From: an uncultured Eubacteriales bacterium
GTDB taxonomy: Bacteria > Bacillota > Clostridia > Oscillospirales > Acutalibacteraceae
NCBI GenBank assembly: GCA_934454845.1
Contig: CAKSGV010000022.1
Location: 1-27,373 of the forward strand
Length of the DNA stretch: 27,373 nt
Direction of reading: 5' to 3'
In this document: positions 1 through 7,524 of the stretch, piece by piece
How the letters are laid out: each line of letters begins with the position of its first letter
Position numbering within the stretch: position 1 is the stretch's first letter
Translations under genes and position numbers: made by a program
Notes under the pieces: model-generated
What the model saw: the letters and a program-made list of their open reading frames with translations, nothing else
Told to the model about the DNA's origin: nothing
Databases searched by the model: none

Positions 1-19
1 TACTATTTTCAAGTAACGC

Positions 20-48
20 TTGATTTTTCGTAGAAAATAGTATATAAT
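20..48 (+). promoter_or_regulatory. Promoter of the AbiE operon
   Basis: A -35 box TTGATT (20-25) and a perfect -10 TATAAT (43-48) are separated by 17 bases, giving a sigma-A type promoter about 50 bases before the AbiEi start codon. Confidence 0.6.
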
Positions 49-62
49 AAAAATTGTTTTAG

Positions 63-80
63 TAGAATTGCAATTTTCTA
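63..80. promoter_or_regulatory. Inverted repeat in the AbiE 5' region, possible autoregulatory operator
   Basis: TAGAA (63-67) and TTCTA (76-80) form an inverted repeat around the palindrome AATTGCAATT (66-75), between the -10 box and the AbiEi start. AbiEi-type antitoxins are known to repress their own promoter by binding inverted repeats, so this is a plausible operator. The assignment is inference. Confidence 0.35.
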
Positions 81-96
81 TGAAAGGTTATGCTTT

Positions 97-714
97 ATGA
101 AACGTCCGGATTATCTGAATCAAATACGAGGCAATATCGAAAGAGCCGAAGCCGGTTCGGTGTTTGTTTCGACAGACTTTACAGATATAACCGATAAGAA
201 AACGGTGAATATGGGTCTTATTCGCCTTGCGGATGAGGGCTTAATAAAAAAAATCTTGTTCGGAGTTTATTACAAGCCGGAGTTCAGCGAGCTGCTTGGC
301 GAAGCCGTTGCCCCGTCACCGAACAAGGTGGCTCACGCTCTCGCACGTAACTTCGGATGGACTATTGTCCCCTGCGGCGATACGGCTTTGAATCTTTTGG
401 GACTTTCAACGCAAGTCCCGTCTCAGTGGGTATATGTTTCCGACGGCGCGTACAAAGAGTACACCTTTGATAACACAACAATCAAATTCAAGCGTACCAC
501 AAACAAGGAAATATCAAAGGTTTCCTATAAAACGGCGCTAACCATTCAGGCGTTGAAAGCGCTCGGCAAAGAAAACATCACCGAGCAAGTAATATTGCGT
601 CTGAAAAAGATATTGACCGATGAAGAAAAAGAAAAGATGTTGGCGGAGTCGAAATCTGCAACATCGTGGGTTTTAGAACTTATTAAGATAATTTGTAAGG
701 ATGAAGAAAAATGA
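97..714 (+). CDS. abiEi: AbiEi-type antitoxin (DUF6088-like), type IV toxin-antitoxin
   Basis: A 205-residue protein that looks like the antitoxin/transcriptional repressor of an AbiE phage-defence pair. Residues about 1-70 look like the winged-helix domain of this family, with an N-terminal segment in the style of RPDYLNQIRGNIERA and a strand-turn around LIKKILFGVYYKPEF. The remainder is the mixed alpha/beta domain that in AbiEi antagonises the toxin. The call rests on overall resemblance and on the next gene, which is a clear AbiEii nucleotidyltransferase overlapping it by four bases (ATGA), so the two are translationally coupled. The SD is modest (GAAAGG). In type IV systems the antitoxin does not bind the toxin stably and also represses the operon. 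The gene appears intact. Confidence 0.8.
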   Translation: MKRPDYLNQIRGNIERAEAGSVFVSTDFTDITDKKTVNMGLIRLADEGLIKKILFGVYYKPEFSELLGEAVAPSPNKVAHALARNFGWTIVPCGDTALNLLGLSTQVPSQWVYVSDGAYKEYTFDNTTIKFKRTTNKEISKVSYKTALTIQALKALGKENITEQVILRLKKILTDEEKEKMLAESKSATSWVLELIKIICKDEEK

Positions 715-1709
715 GAGATATTGCAAGGTTAAGTGAAAAAGACAAAAAGGCGCTTTTCCACAATACTGCCGCTAAAATGGGTATGACCGATGCCATTATT
801 GAAAAGGACTTTTGGGTATGTTATATGCTCGACTATCTTTTTCACCGTTCTGCTTGGAAAAATAATATTGCTTTTAAGGGCGGCACAAGTCTTTCAAAAT
901 CTTACGGACTCATTGAACGCTTTTCCGAAGATATAGATTTGATTCTCGATTGGCGCGTTCTCGGTTATGAAAAGGACGAACCGTGGGCAGACAGAAGCAA
1001 TACCAAGCAGGACGCCTTTAACAAAGAGGTAGGGACAAGAACCGAAGCGTTTTTGAAAAATGAGTTTATGCCTGCCGTTATTGCCGATTTGCAAAACGAG
1101 CTTGGCTGTAATGTGAATTGTTACATAGAGGACGACGATCCGCAGACCGTTGTGTTCGCCTATAACCGTAGCTTTGATGACACTTCTATCCTGCCGGTTA
1201 TCCGTCTTGAAATCGGTGCACTTGCGGCGTGGACTCCTGCCGCCCGAAAAACGATAACTCCCTATGCCGCCGAGCAATACGGCAGACTTTTCAAGCAACC
1301 GAGCACGGAAATCTTGACCGTTTTGCCGAAGCGAACATTTTGGGAAAAGGTTACGATTCTTCACCGTGAGGCATACCGTCCTGAAAACAGCACAGTACCC
1401 ACAAGGTATTCCCGACATTATTATGACCTTTATTGTATGGCAAATTCGTCTGTAAAAACAGAAGCCTTTGCCGATTTGGATTTGCTTGACAAGGTTGTTC
1501 AGTTTAAAGACAAGTTTTATCGCTGTTCATGGGCAAGGTACGGCGAAGCCAAGCCCGGTACTATGAAATTGATTCCTTCAGAGAAAAACATCAAAATTCT
1601 GAAAGACGACTACGAACACATGAAAAATATGATTTACGGCAAAAAGCCAGATTTTGATGTAATTTTAAATGCGGTTAAACAGCTTGAAGATGAAATAAAT
1701 ACACTATAG
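711..1709 (+). CDS. abiEii: AbiEii/AbiGii-family nucleotidyltransferase toxin
   Basis: A 332-residue nucleotidyltransferase-fold toxin. The diagnostic motif is visible at residues 55-77: FKGGTSLSK (G57, G58, S60) followed by SEDIDL with D74 and D76, the metal-binding acidic pair of the pol-beta-like fold. A basic, hydrophobic C-terminal half follows, as in the family. AbiEii proteins transfer nucleotides, for some members to tRNA, causing reversible growth arrest and abortive infection; the target of this one cannot be read from sequence. It starts inside the AbiEi stop codon behind an AAGGATGAAG ribosome site, so toxin translation depends on the antitoxin. Length and motifs suggest an intact, functional toxin. 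It sits beside decayed mobile-element genes, consistent with horizontally acquired cargo. Confidence 0.88.
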   Translation: MRDIARLSEKDKKALFHNTAAKMGMTDAIIEKDFWVCYMLDYLFHRSAWKNNIAFKGGTSLSKSYGLIERFSEDIDLILDWRVLGYEKDEPWADRSNTKQDAFNKEVGTRTEAFLKNEFMPAVIADLQNELGCNVNCYIEDDDPQTVVFAYNRSFDDTSILPVIRLEIGALAAWTPAARKTITPYAAEQYGRLFKQPSTEILTVLPKRTFWEKVTILHREAYRPENSTVPTRYSRHYYDLYCMANSSVKTEAFADLDLLDKVVQFKDKFYRCSWARYGEAKPGTMKLIPSEKNIKILKDDYEHMKNMIYGKKPDFDVILNAVKQLEDEINTL

Positions 1710-1772
1710 TCTTTAATGGAACATTGATTGTGAGAGAATATTGTAATAAGTTTTACAAAAGGAGGTCAGTAT

Positions 1773-2075
1773 ATGTTTTACAAAATGATTGAAACGGCTC
1801 GTGATAAATGGTATTAATCCAAATATTGCACTATTTCAGGAATCGTTAAATATATTACAAAAACAGGACTGATGAGAGATGCTCAAATCGATGCCATTAA
1901 AACATACCTGTTTTTAAAAATCGGGTGTGAAAACAAACCGTTAGTTGAACTGTTTAAACACGGTGCTTTCAATAACATAGATCTAAATGATGTTGAAATT
2001 TCAAGTGGTGTTAGGAATTATTTAGAGAATAATCCGTCAGCTGCCGCTTTATACGAATATGCTTGCCTTAAATAA
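1773..2075 (+). pseudogene. Truncated DEAD/DEAH helicase (type III restriction Res-like) N-terminus with in-frame stop
   Basis: A good ribosome site (AAAAGGAGG, 1757-1765) precedes an ATG at 1773 that encodes MFYKMIETARDKWY and then an in-frame TAA at 1815-1817. The same frame continues without shift through residues such as CTISGIVKYITKTG and MRDAQIDAIKTYLFLKIG to a stop at 2073-2075. This resembles, from memory, the first roughly 100 residues of large clostridial DEAD/DEAH helicases found in mobile elements and type III restriction systems. The helicase motifs (Walker A, DEAH) that should follow are missing because the reading ends at YEYACLK. It is therefore doubly broken, by a nonsense codon and by loss of nearly the whole protein. 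A re-start at ATG 1872 could make a 67-residue peptide, but there is no good SD for it. Confidence 0.6.
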
Positions 2076-2460
2076 AGGCGAACAGGCTGAGATTTTTGTT
2101 CGCGCCAAAAAGATTTTCGGGGAATACTGGCTCGGAAATTTGTGTCCGCGTGGGGTCAATCGCAAAATGAAGAACTTTTCAAAGAATTATCCGGTAAATC
2201 TTTTGGAGAATGCCGATGCAGAATATTTCTCCGAGCAAATTTCGGAAATCTACATGGACTCCGACAAGCTAAACAGCTATCTTGCAGACATTGACCGACA
2301 AGCTGAAGAAATGTTCTCTCAACTTGTGAAACAAACAGCAGAATGCGATGGTGTGACCGAGCAGCTCAAAGCCACCGACCCGATGGAGTGGGTTCGGCTG
2401 ATAAACAATATCCCAAACAGGGCGGCTGAAATAGTCAATTCGGAAATAATATTCATATAA
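2059..2460 (+). pseudogene. Chimeric remnant with a TnpV-like C-terminus
   Basis: An open frame of 133 codons. The last 60 or so residues (from about LNSYLADIDRQAEEMF through EGVTEQLKA-type and MEWVRLINNI to the end) match my memory of TnpV, a small protein of unknown function in clostridial transposons and conjugative elements. The first 70 residues (around EQAEIFVRAKKIFGEYW and SKNYPVNLLENADAEYF) do not look like a TnpV N-terminus and I do not recognise them. The frame begins inside the truncated helicase fragment with no ribosome site. The most economical reading is a recombination scar joining pieces of two or three mobile-element genes. A strong terminator follows directly. It is unlikely to be expressed as a functional protein. 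Confidence 0.5.
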
Positions 2461-2475
2461 TATGCCGGTAATATG

Positions 2476-2519
2476 CCGGCCTCTGTAGTCACAGGTACAG
2501 AGGCCGGTTCAATCTTTTT
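2476..2519 (+). terminator. Strong intrinsic terminator after the TnpV-like remnant
   Basis: A perfect 12-bp stem, CCGGCCTCTGTA (2476-2487) with TACAGAGGCCGG (2496-2507), has an 8-base loop and is followed by a T-rich tract ending TTTTT (2515-2519). The tract overlaps the stop codon of the convergent sigma-factor gene. Confidence 0.85.
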
Positions 2520-4179
2520 ACTTATCCTTTGTAATAACCGTTATCAGCATTTTCTTTTGCTCGACTGTCGGCATTTTCAGTTTCCCGCTTTCGATCAAAT
2601 TCTTGAGGACATATAGGATAAACCACGGATCGGAAAAGAAGGTATGCTGTAAGCCGAAAAGCCGTGCTTTATGTAAATGCGTCGGTGTTTTGGAAAGGAG
2701 CGCGGCGGTGAATGTATCCCGGAGCCGGCAAAAGGCGTCCCAATGCCGTTCTTTGATCTGACTTCCCACCGTAAGCAGCGCTGCCTTGATTTCCTCATTT
2801 TCAAGTATCACACAATGCGGAACGACCTTGGTGCAGCCGTTTTCATTCAGCACATCAATGTATCCCCCTTCGGCCAGTCTTGCATATTCGGCGGCGGACA
2901 GCTCCTCATCATCAAGCCAGCGTTTGAGCAGCATTAGATTTTGTGCGGAAACGGCGGGGTAGTCATCGGATATCCGTTTTTCCGACCATTCGCTGTCGCA
3001 TTGCCACAGGGTCAGATCCTCATAGCTGTTCCAACAGCAACCGCAAAATTGCCCCATACTGTCATCATATCGGGGCTTCGGCGCACTGAAATTCAGCACA
3101 TCGGCAGAGCAGATATTATGTCCTCCGTCCGGCCGCAAGGTTGCCGCTTCATCAAAAGAAACCGTTTCTTTGTATAAATGCCGACCGCTGCACGCTGTGA
3201 TATACGGAATGAGTGACCACAGCAAAAAGTTTTCATCTTTCGGAGGATCGGTTGTCATGGTAACTTCCCCGTACTTGCCGCCGAGGATACGGCCATCCTT
3301 CAGCAAGCTGCTTTCGATCAAACTGTCAAACAGTTCATCGGCAAAGAGAGCAGTTGCTTGACTGTACATAGCGTCGTGCAGGCGAATAATCTCCTCATCG
3401 GCTTCATCAATAATGATATTAGCAATGTATTTATCGCCTTTTTTCAGCAAAAATCCGTAATCATAAAGAAATTTGATCTCGCTCTCCACATAAACCGGGG
3501 ACACACCGAGTGCGTCTGCGATCTCGTTTACGGACTGATAGCCGCTTCTCACCGTGTAGGCAATATTTTGCGACAAAGCACTGCGAAAGAAATTGGCATT
3601 GCTGCCTTTTGTCCCCGGCGAGCCGTTGCAGCAGATCCTTGTGAGCCGGATAGGATTAAATTTGAGTTCTCCGTAATTTCGTGTCATAGTAACGCCTCTT
3701 TTCAGTTCTTTTTTCGCTTCAAACAAGTGCCACTTGACAGTGCCGAGAGGAATACCAAGTTCCCGAGCAATATCTGCCTGTTTGCGATTTTCAAAGTAAT
3801 ACGCAATCACTATTCTTCTTTGCAACTTAGAAAGGTAAGCGATCTCAGTCTGGAGACGATGGATAGCTTCTGTATTATCGTCGGTATCCAGCTCGTAGTA
3901 CGGATCTGCGATCAGTTCCGCAACCTCATCAATAGAAACACCGACCATACTTTTCGCAGCATCACGATAATAGTTGCTGAGCGTGTTATGGGCAACGGTC
4001 CAGATGAACTTTCCCATGTCTGTAACGTCATCCTTAATAAGGAGCGCACGGAACGCTCTTATCGCAATCTCTTGCGACAGATCCTCTGCATCGTGAATGC
4101 TTTTACACCTCTTCAGAGCAAATCCGAATATGGGTTTCAGGTATTCAGTTATGATTTTCTCAACGTCTTGTCTGTTCAC
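2518..4179 (-). CDS. ECF-like sigma-70 factor with a long C-terminal extension
   Basis: Numbering follows the longer frame opening at 4194. Residues about 8-80 carry sigma region 2 (AEDLSQEIAIRAFRALL, then FIWTVAHNTLSNYYRD). Residues about 112-165 carry region 4, with helix-turn-helix QADIARELGIPLGTVKWHLF. Ordinary ECF factors end there, near 170-190 residues. This one continues for almost 390 more, including a winged-helix-like stretch (about 218-260, SVNEIADALGVSPVYVESEI), a Cys-rich spot (FCGCCW, about 383-388) and a long helical tail. I chose GTG 4179 because GAGGTG lies seven bases before it, whereas ATG 4194 has no SD. No anti-sigma gene is adjacent, so the extension may be the sensor or regulatory part. 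The targets are unknown. Its stop abuts the terminator of the convergent left-hand genes. Confidence 0.75.
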   Translation of the reverse strand: MNRQDVEKIITEYLKPIFGFALKRCKSIHDAEDLSQEIAIRAFRALLIKDDVTDMGKFIWTVAHNTLSNYYRDAAKSMVGVSIDEVAELIADPYYELDTDDNTEAIHRLQTEIAYLSKLQRRIVIAYYFENRKQADIARELGIPLGTVKWHLFEAKKELKRGVTMTRNYGELKFNPIRLTRICCNGSPGTKGSNANFFRSALSQNIAYTVRSGYQSVNEIADALGVSPVYVESEIKFLYDYGFLLKKGDKYIANIIIDEADEEIIRLHDAMYSQATALFADELFDSLIESSLLKDGRILGGKYGEVTMTTDPPKDENFLLWSLIPYITACSGRHLYKETVSFDEAATLRPDGGHNICSADVLNFSAPKPRYDDSMGQFCGCCWNSYEDLTLWQCDSEWSEKRISDDYPAVSAQNLMLLKRWLDDEELSAAEYARLAEGGYIDVLNENGCTKVVPHCVILENEEIKAALLTVGSQIKERHWDAFCRLRDTFTAALLSKTPTHLHKARLFGLQHTFFSDPWFILYVLKNLIESGKLKMPTVEQKKMLITVITKDK

Positions 4180-4210
4180 TTGTTTGCACCTCATTGAAAG
4201 CTTTCACTTA

Positions 4211-4238
4211 TATAGACACGCAAATCTGAAAAGGTTGG
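4211..4238 (-). promoter_or_regulatory. Possible ECF-type autoregulated promoter of the sigma gene
   Basis: Read on the minus strand, CAACCTTTTCAG is followed by GCGTGTCTATA, giving AAC-N16-GTCTA. This resembles ECF promoters, where an AAC core is spaced about 16-17 bases from a CGTC/GTCTA box. No TATAAT-type promoter is obvious here. ECF factors often transcribe their own gene. Weak evidence. Confidence 0.3.
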
Positions 4239-4301
4239 AAACTTTTTAATGCAAAATCAGCGCCTACATAGTACGGACAACGTATGGTATAGATTTATAG
4301 G

Positions 4302-5414
4302 CTATGATCTATACCCCTTCATTTCTGTTATCAGCTTCTCAATCCTTGTACGAAGTGTCGGAAAACGATTATCATTTATTACTGCCTCAAAGTAGTTTTT
4401 ATAATCATGGCCCATTTTTGCATACCAATCTTCAAACTCGGTTACTGTTGAATTTGCGTGTAAACTATCACGACTAAAGCTGAGCATATCAAGTAGCGGT
4501 GTTTTGTAAGAATACTTGCCGTTTTTCAAAACTTTTTCAAAACCGACATAGCTTTCAATAACCTTATCAATATTCTCATAAGCGTTATCTACCTCGCCAA
4601 TTGAGGAATATGCCATGGCAAGACCGTTATATGCGCCTGCAGATTTAAGTAAAAAGAAGCCCTCGTTTCCTATGTTTTCAATAAGAATTTTTGCTCTACT
4701 GTAAATATCAATAGCCTTTGAAAACTCTTTTCTGCCGAGAGAAATTCCACCGAGCCATAAAATGTGATTGAGCATAACCTCGAAATTGCAATAGACGCAT
4801 TCCTGTTGCTTTTCCTTGCGTTTATCCATAGGCATAAGTATGTTAGAAAGCACCATTTGCCTGTTTACAATTGTATCAGGCAGACGGTTTGCCGTTTCTA
4901 TTGCTTTGTCCTGCATTTCAAGACGGTTGTATGAATATGCTAACTTTTCCAACACTTCAATACGTTCTTCTTCATTGTTGCTATCTTGCAAAACCAATTC
5001 CGATTTGGCTACTATTTCCTCCAAAAGTTCTTTTTTGCCGTTAGCGCAAAAAGAACCGAAAAGAAAATCGATAAGTACCGACAAAAGCTTGGTACTATGG
5101 GGGTATGTTTTTAAGGCTTCTCGGATTATTAAAATGCCTTTTTCCATTTCGCCTGTATGAGAACAAGCCATTGCTTTTTCAAAATATTCGTTAATTTTTT
5201 CCTCGTCCTCTTCGGCTTTGATACCCAATAAATAATCCGAGGTAACACCGAAAAAATTCGACAACGCAAGAATAAGGGTTAAATCCGGCAAGGCTAAACC
5301 GTTTTCCCATTTTGAAACCGCTTGGTAAGAGATGTTAAGATAATCTGCCAATTTTCCTTGGGTTACGTCCTGTGCTTTTCTGAGTTCCTTTATTTTTTCG
5401 CCGATTCTTAGCAT
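4302..5414 (-). CDS. XRE-family regulator with TPR-like C-terminal domain
   Basis: About 370 residues. The first 66 or so form a classic XRE helix-turn-helix (IGEKIKELRKAQDVTQGKLA, then ISYQAVSKWENG, then FFGVTSDYLLGI). The rest is all-helical with repeating helix pairs (for example SGLAMAYSSIGEVDNAYENI-like segments), as in TPR-containing Firmicutes regulators that bind signal peptides or partner proteins. I prefer ATG 5414, which has GGAG eight bases upstream, to GTG 5423, which overlaps that SD. It is monocistronic. A 10-bp palindrome lies just upstream and may be its own operator. The signal it senses cannot be deduced. It could control the neighbouring mobile-element remnants or nothing nearby. 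Confidence 0.8.
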   Translation of the reverse strand: MLRIGEKIKELRKAQDVTQGKLADYLNISYQAVSKWENGLALPDLTLILALSNFFGVTSDYLLGIKAEEDEEKINEYFEKAMACSHTGEMEKGILIIREALKTYPHSTKLLSVLIDFLFGSFCANGKKELLEEIVAKSELVLQDSNNEEERIEVLEKLAYSYNRLEMQDKAIETANRLPDTIVNRQMVLSNILMPMDKRKEKQQECVYCNFEVMLNHILWLGGISLGRKEFSKAIDIYSRAKILIENIGNEGFFLLKSAGAYNGLAMAYSSIGEVDNAYENIDKVIESYVGFEKVLKNGKYSYKTPLLDMLSFSRDSLHANSTVTEFEDWYAKMGHDYKNYFEAVINDNRFPTLRTRIEKLITEMKGYRS

Positions 5415-5440
5415 AGCATTCACTCCAAATTTTTTACTTG

Positions 5441-5450
5441 AAAGCGCTTT
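5441..5450. promoter_or_regulatory. Palindrome AAAGCGCTTT upstream of the XRE-TPR gene
   Basis: A perfect 10-bp palindrome lies about 27 bases before the chosen ATG, next to an AT-rich stretch with a TATAAA-like element on the minus strand (around 5456-5465). It could be the regulator's own operator. It also resembles a CcpA cre core but departs from that consensus at one end (TTGAAAGCGCTTTTCT), so the cre reading is weak. Confidence 0.35.
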
Positions 5451-5564
5451 TCTAAATTTATAATAGCATACCCTTGCTGTGAATACTATAACATATCCGT
5501 TTACCGCAATGCAACCGCAGGTTGAGATAATCTGCTTTTAATAACGGGAATCGTGACCGCAAAA

Positions 5565-6350
5565 TCATTTGCATTTCTTTTTAGCCACAAAAATATGCGC
5601 AAATTCAGTTTCATACTGTTTGGTTAGTAATAAGCCTGAATTTTTGATATAAGTTTTTATTTCATCATGCGTATTCGGAAATACTGTGATTTTTCTCGTT
5701 CCGGTGTCAATGAATCCGTTTTGGTTTTTGTCGATCGACAGAACAAATTTTCCACCGTCTTTCAGCAAAGCAGTCACTTTATTTATTGCGGTCTGTTTTT
5801 TCTTAATGTGCATAAAAGTAAGCGAGGAATAAATCACATCGAATTTGCGTTCAAATTTGCAGGCGAGAAAGTCATTGCAGATCAACGTAACATTTTCATA
5901 TCCAAAAAGGTTTTCTTTTGCTCGGTCTATGGTTTTAGCGGAAATATCAATTCCGTAGAATTGACCGCATAAGGGAGCTACACGAACCGCAAACCGACCT
6001 GTTCCTACACCGATTTCAAGAACGGATTTACTCTTATCAAGATTCATTTTGTCAATAAAGACTTGTCCTTCCCATTTATCCATATAATCCCGTAATGGGT
6101 TTGGATCGTGTACGGGATCGTTGTTTTCATCGATGAGCAGGTCGTAATGTTTTGAAATAGCGGAAAGCTTGCAAAAGTACCGCCTTGTGCTATCTATTTG
6201 TCCGGTCGGGGTAACCGCAAACTCGCACTTTTTGTAAAACTCACCCGCCTCGTCATCGGTTTCGGCTGTAATACAGTCCGCCGCGAATTGATTCAAAATG
6301 AAATCAATAAGTTTACGGGCGATCCCGTACCACCGGTATTCGGGTTTCAC
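5565..6350 (-). CDS. Class I SAM-dependent methyltransferase fused to a truncated GNAT segment
   Basis: The methyltransferase part spans roughly residues 64-261. It begins ISKHYDLLIDENNDPVHDP and has the SAM-binding loop LEIGVGTGR (111-119), acidic strand end FYGIDIS (131-137) and a C-terminal FAHIFVAKK-type strand. The substrate is unknown. Residues 1-60 are the C-terminal half of a GNAT acetyltransferase, with the acetyl-CoA loop degraded to YRWYGIARKL. That GNAT reading frame continues upstream of GTG 6350 (DTTEIFDIAV) to about 6383, where it meets primase-derived sequence. The acetyltransferase domain is therefore missing its front half. No ribosome site supports GTG 6350. If the methyltransferase is made, it must come from an internal start or as a fusion. 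Treat it as a damaged gene whose second domain looks intact. Confidence 0.65.
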   Translation of the reverse strand: MKPEYRWYGIARKLIDFILNQFAADCITAETDDEAGEFYKKCEFAVTPTGQIDSTRRYFCKLSAISKHYDLLIDENNDPVHDPNPLRDYMDKWEGQVFIDKMNLDKSKSVLEIGVGTGRFAVRVAPLCGQFYGIDISAKTIDRAKENLFGYENVTLICNDFLACKFERKFDVIYSSLTFMHIKKKQTAINKVTALLKDGGKFVLSIDKNQNGFIDTGTRKITVFPNTHDEIKTYIKNSGLLLTKQYETEFAHIFVAKKKCK

Positions 6351-6493
6351 GGCAATATCAAAAATCTCGGTGGTGTCGTGCCCGGCATATATGGCACTTT
6401 GGTTTTATTGCCGTTCCGCAGTTCGTATTTCCAGTTGCAGAACCGACCGTTCTCCTTGAGGAACTGCGGTATTTTTTCTAATTGAACTTGCAC
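6347..6493 (-). pseudogene. N-terminal fragment of a phage/plasmid-type primase
   Basis: A strong SD (AAAGGAGG) precedes GTG 6493, which encodes VQVQLEKIPQFLKENG followed by FCNWKYELRNGNKTKVPY. This is the conserved start of mobile-element primase/helicase proteins (W-Y-x5-G-K-x-T-K-V-P-Y style). Homology stops near residue 38 (about 6380). Sequence beyond that belongs to the GNAT-methyltransferase remnant in another frame, and the primase frame ends ten codons later. The normal protein is several hundred residues. The expression signals survive, so a 48-residue peptide could still be made. Confidence 0.6.
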
Positions 6494-6836
6494 TGTGCGT
6501 GCCTCCTTTCGATTTTGTCTGTTGCACCTTACAGTTGGCACCGCTTGAGGATGTCACTCAAAAAATATCGCTGTTTTCAGTAATCCCTAAGTAAACGCCC
6601 CGAAAGCTATCCTCTTTTTTATTTTGTTAATCGTTTCCCCAACTTTCTATTATATACTTCTCTCGAACAGTATTTCCACAGAAAATGTTGACTAGATGAT
6701 CATCAAAATCATCACCAAATCTGAAAAATAGGGAACGGTGCATTTTCACGGCTGAAATATGATGTGAAGCTTCAAAATCCTATACAAAGAATCAGCTATC
6801 CGTCTTGACAAATGGGGTATGCTACACAAGGATTGC
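6494..6836. other. Non-coding gap between mobile-element remnants and the restriction-like island
   Basis: About 340 bases, AT-rich, with no supportable gene in either strand. It contains the SD of the primase fragment at its left edge, a palindrome GATGATCATC (6695-6704), and an isolated TTGACA (6805-6810) without a convincing -10 partner. I found no direct repeat shared with the gap at the other side of the island (12022-12393) by eye. Confidence 0.5.
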
Positions 6837-6865
6837 TTGCAAAAACACTCTTTTCGTGTTACAAT
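6837..6865 (+). promoter_or_regulatory. Promoter of the three-gene nuclease operon
   Basis: TTGCAA (6837-6842) and TACAAT (6860-6865) are separated by 17 bases, 32 bases before the first start codon. Each box has one mismatch from consensus. Confidence 0.55.
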
Positions 6866-6897
6866 ATATCAATAATTTATAGGTTAAGAGTGATGTT

Positions 6898-7521
6898 ATG
6901 GACAAAAGTTTCTGCACAGGATGTGATTTCGTCAAAGGGCAGCTACCAGAATGTACAGTTACCAAAATAACGACAGGGATTACTTTTGAAGAATTGTTAG
7001 AAAACGAATACTCACCAAATACACGATATCCCATTTGTCACAAGAATTCACAAAAATTAGTGAATAATAAACTTGTTATTTCCGATGAGTGTGATTCGTG
7101 TCAATTATGTTATGTTGCATGTCCTAAAACTGTAAAAAACCTTACCGATTCAATTAGCATTAATGATGATGAGATTTTAAAAGACATTAATTTGACAAAT
7201 ATTGTTGTAAAATATATTTTAGGTATTCCTGTTGCAAGCGAAATAAAAGCAAAAGGCAATGCTCGTCAAAAAAGATTAGATTTAGTATTAAAATTGAATG
7301 AAAATGTGTATATAATTAAAATTCTTCGTTCTGTAGTAAGAACCGGTTTTTATTACCGCTCCTATGAAGATTCTATTTCTACATATATAAAAAGTTTCCC
7401 AAACCTAAACTTTAATATATTGTTTTTAACAACCGATGACATCTATAGAAAGTTTGAAAGCAAGGCTGATTTCAAGTTTTGCACTTTACACAATATAAAA
7501 GAAAAAGTTATGGAAGTTTGA
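6898..7521 (+). CDS. Cys-cluster protein with a degenerate PD-(D/E)XK-like core
   Basis: A 207-residue protein I do not recognise as a named family. The N-terminal third is Cys-rich: C6-x2-C9, C19, C47, then C65-x2-C68-x2-C71-x3-C75-P, which is exactly the spacing of a ferredoxin-type [4Fe-4S] motif. The second half (about 108-185) follows a beta-beta-alpha-beta pattern: E115 in PVASEIKAKG, D128 in KRLDLVLKL, then VYIIKILRS. It aligns with the nuclease core of the third gene of this operon (E137, D152, E165-S-K167). However, K141 stands where the catalytic E should be and L143 where K should be. It is therefore probably a catalytically dead paralogue, perhaps a structural or recognition subunit. 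Its start has only a weak SD. The next gene begins four bases after its stop. Confidence 0.6.
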   Translation: MDKSFCTGCDFVKGQLPECTVTKITTGITFEELLENEYSPNTRYPICHKNSQKLVNNKLVISDECDSCQLCYVACPKTVKNLTDSISINDDEILKDINLTNIVVKYILGIPVASEIKAKGNARQKRLDLVLKLNENVYIIKILRSVVRTGFYYRSYEDSISTYIKSFPNLNFNILFLTTDDIYRKFESKADFKFCTLHNIKEKVMEV

Positions 7522-7524
7522 AAA

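Noticed and set aside
894..1418. Minus-strand open frame over the AbiEii gene
   Set aside because: Antisense shadow of a clear nucleotidyltransferase gene, with no SD or recognisable protein.
1773..2075. Frameshift in the helicase remnant
   Set aside because: The frame before and after the break is the same; the defect is an in-frame TAA at 1815-1817, not a shift.
3358..4197. Long plus-strand open frame opposite the sigma factor
   Set aside because: Antisense to conserved sigma regions 2 and 4; the protein resembles nothing and lacks a ribosome site.
5441..5450. CcpA cre site upstream of the XRE-TPR gene
   Set aside because: The core palindrome fits but the right flank departs from the cre consensus; kept only as a generic palindrome.
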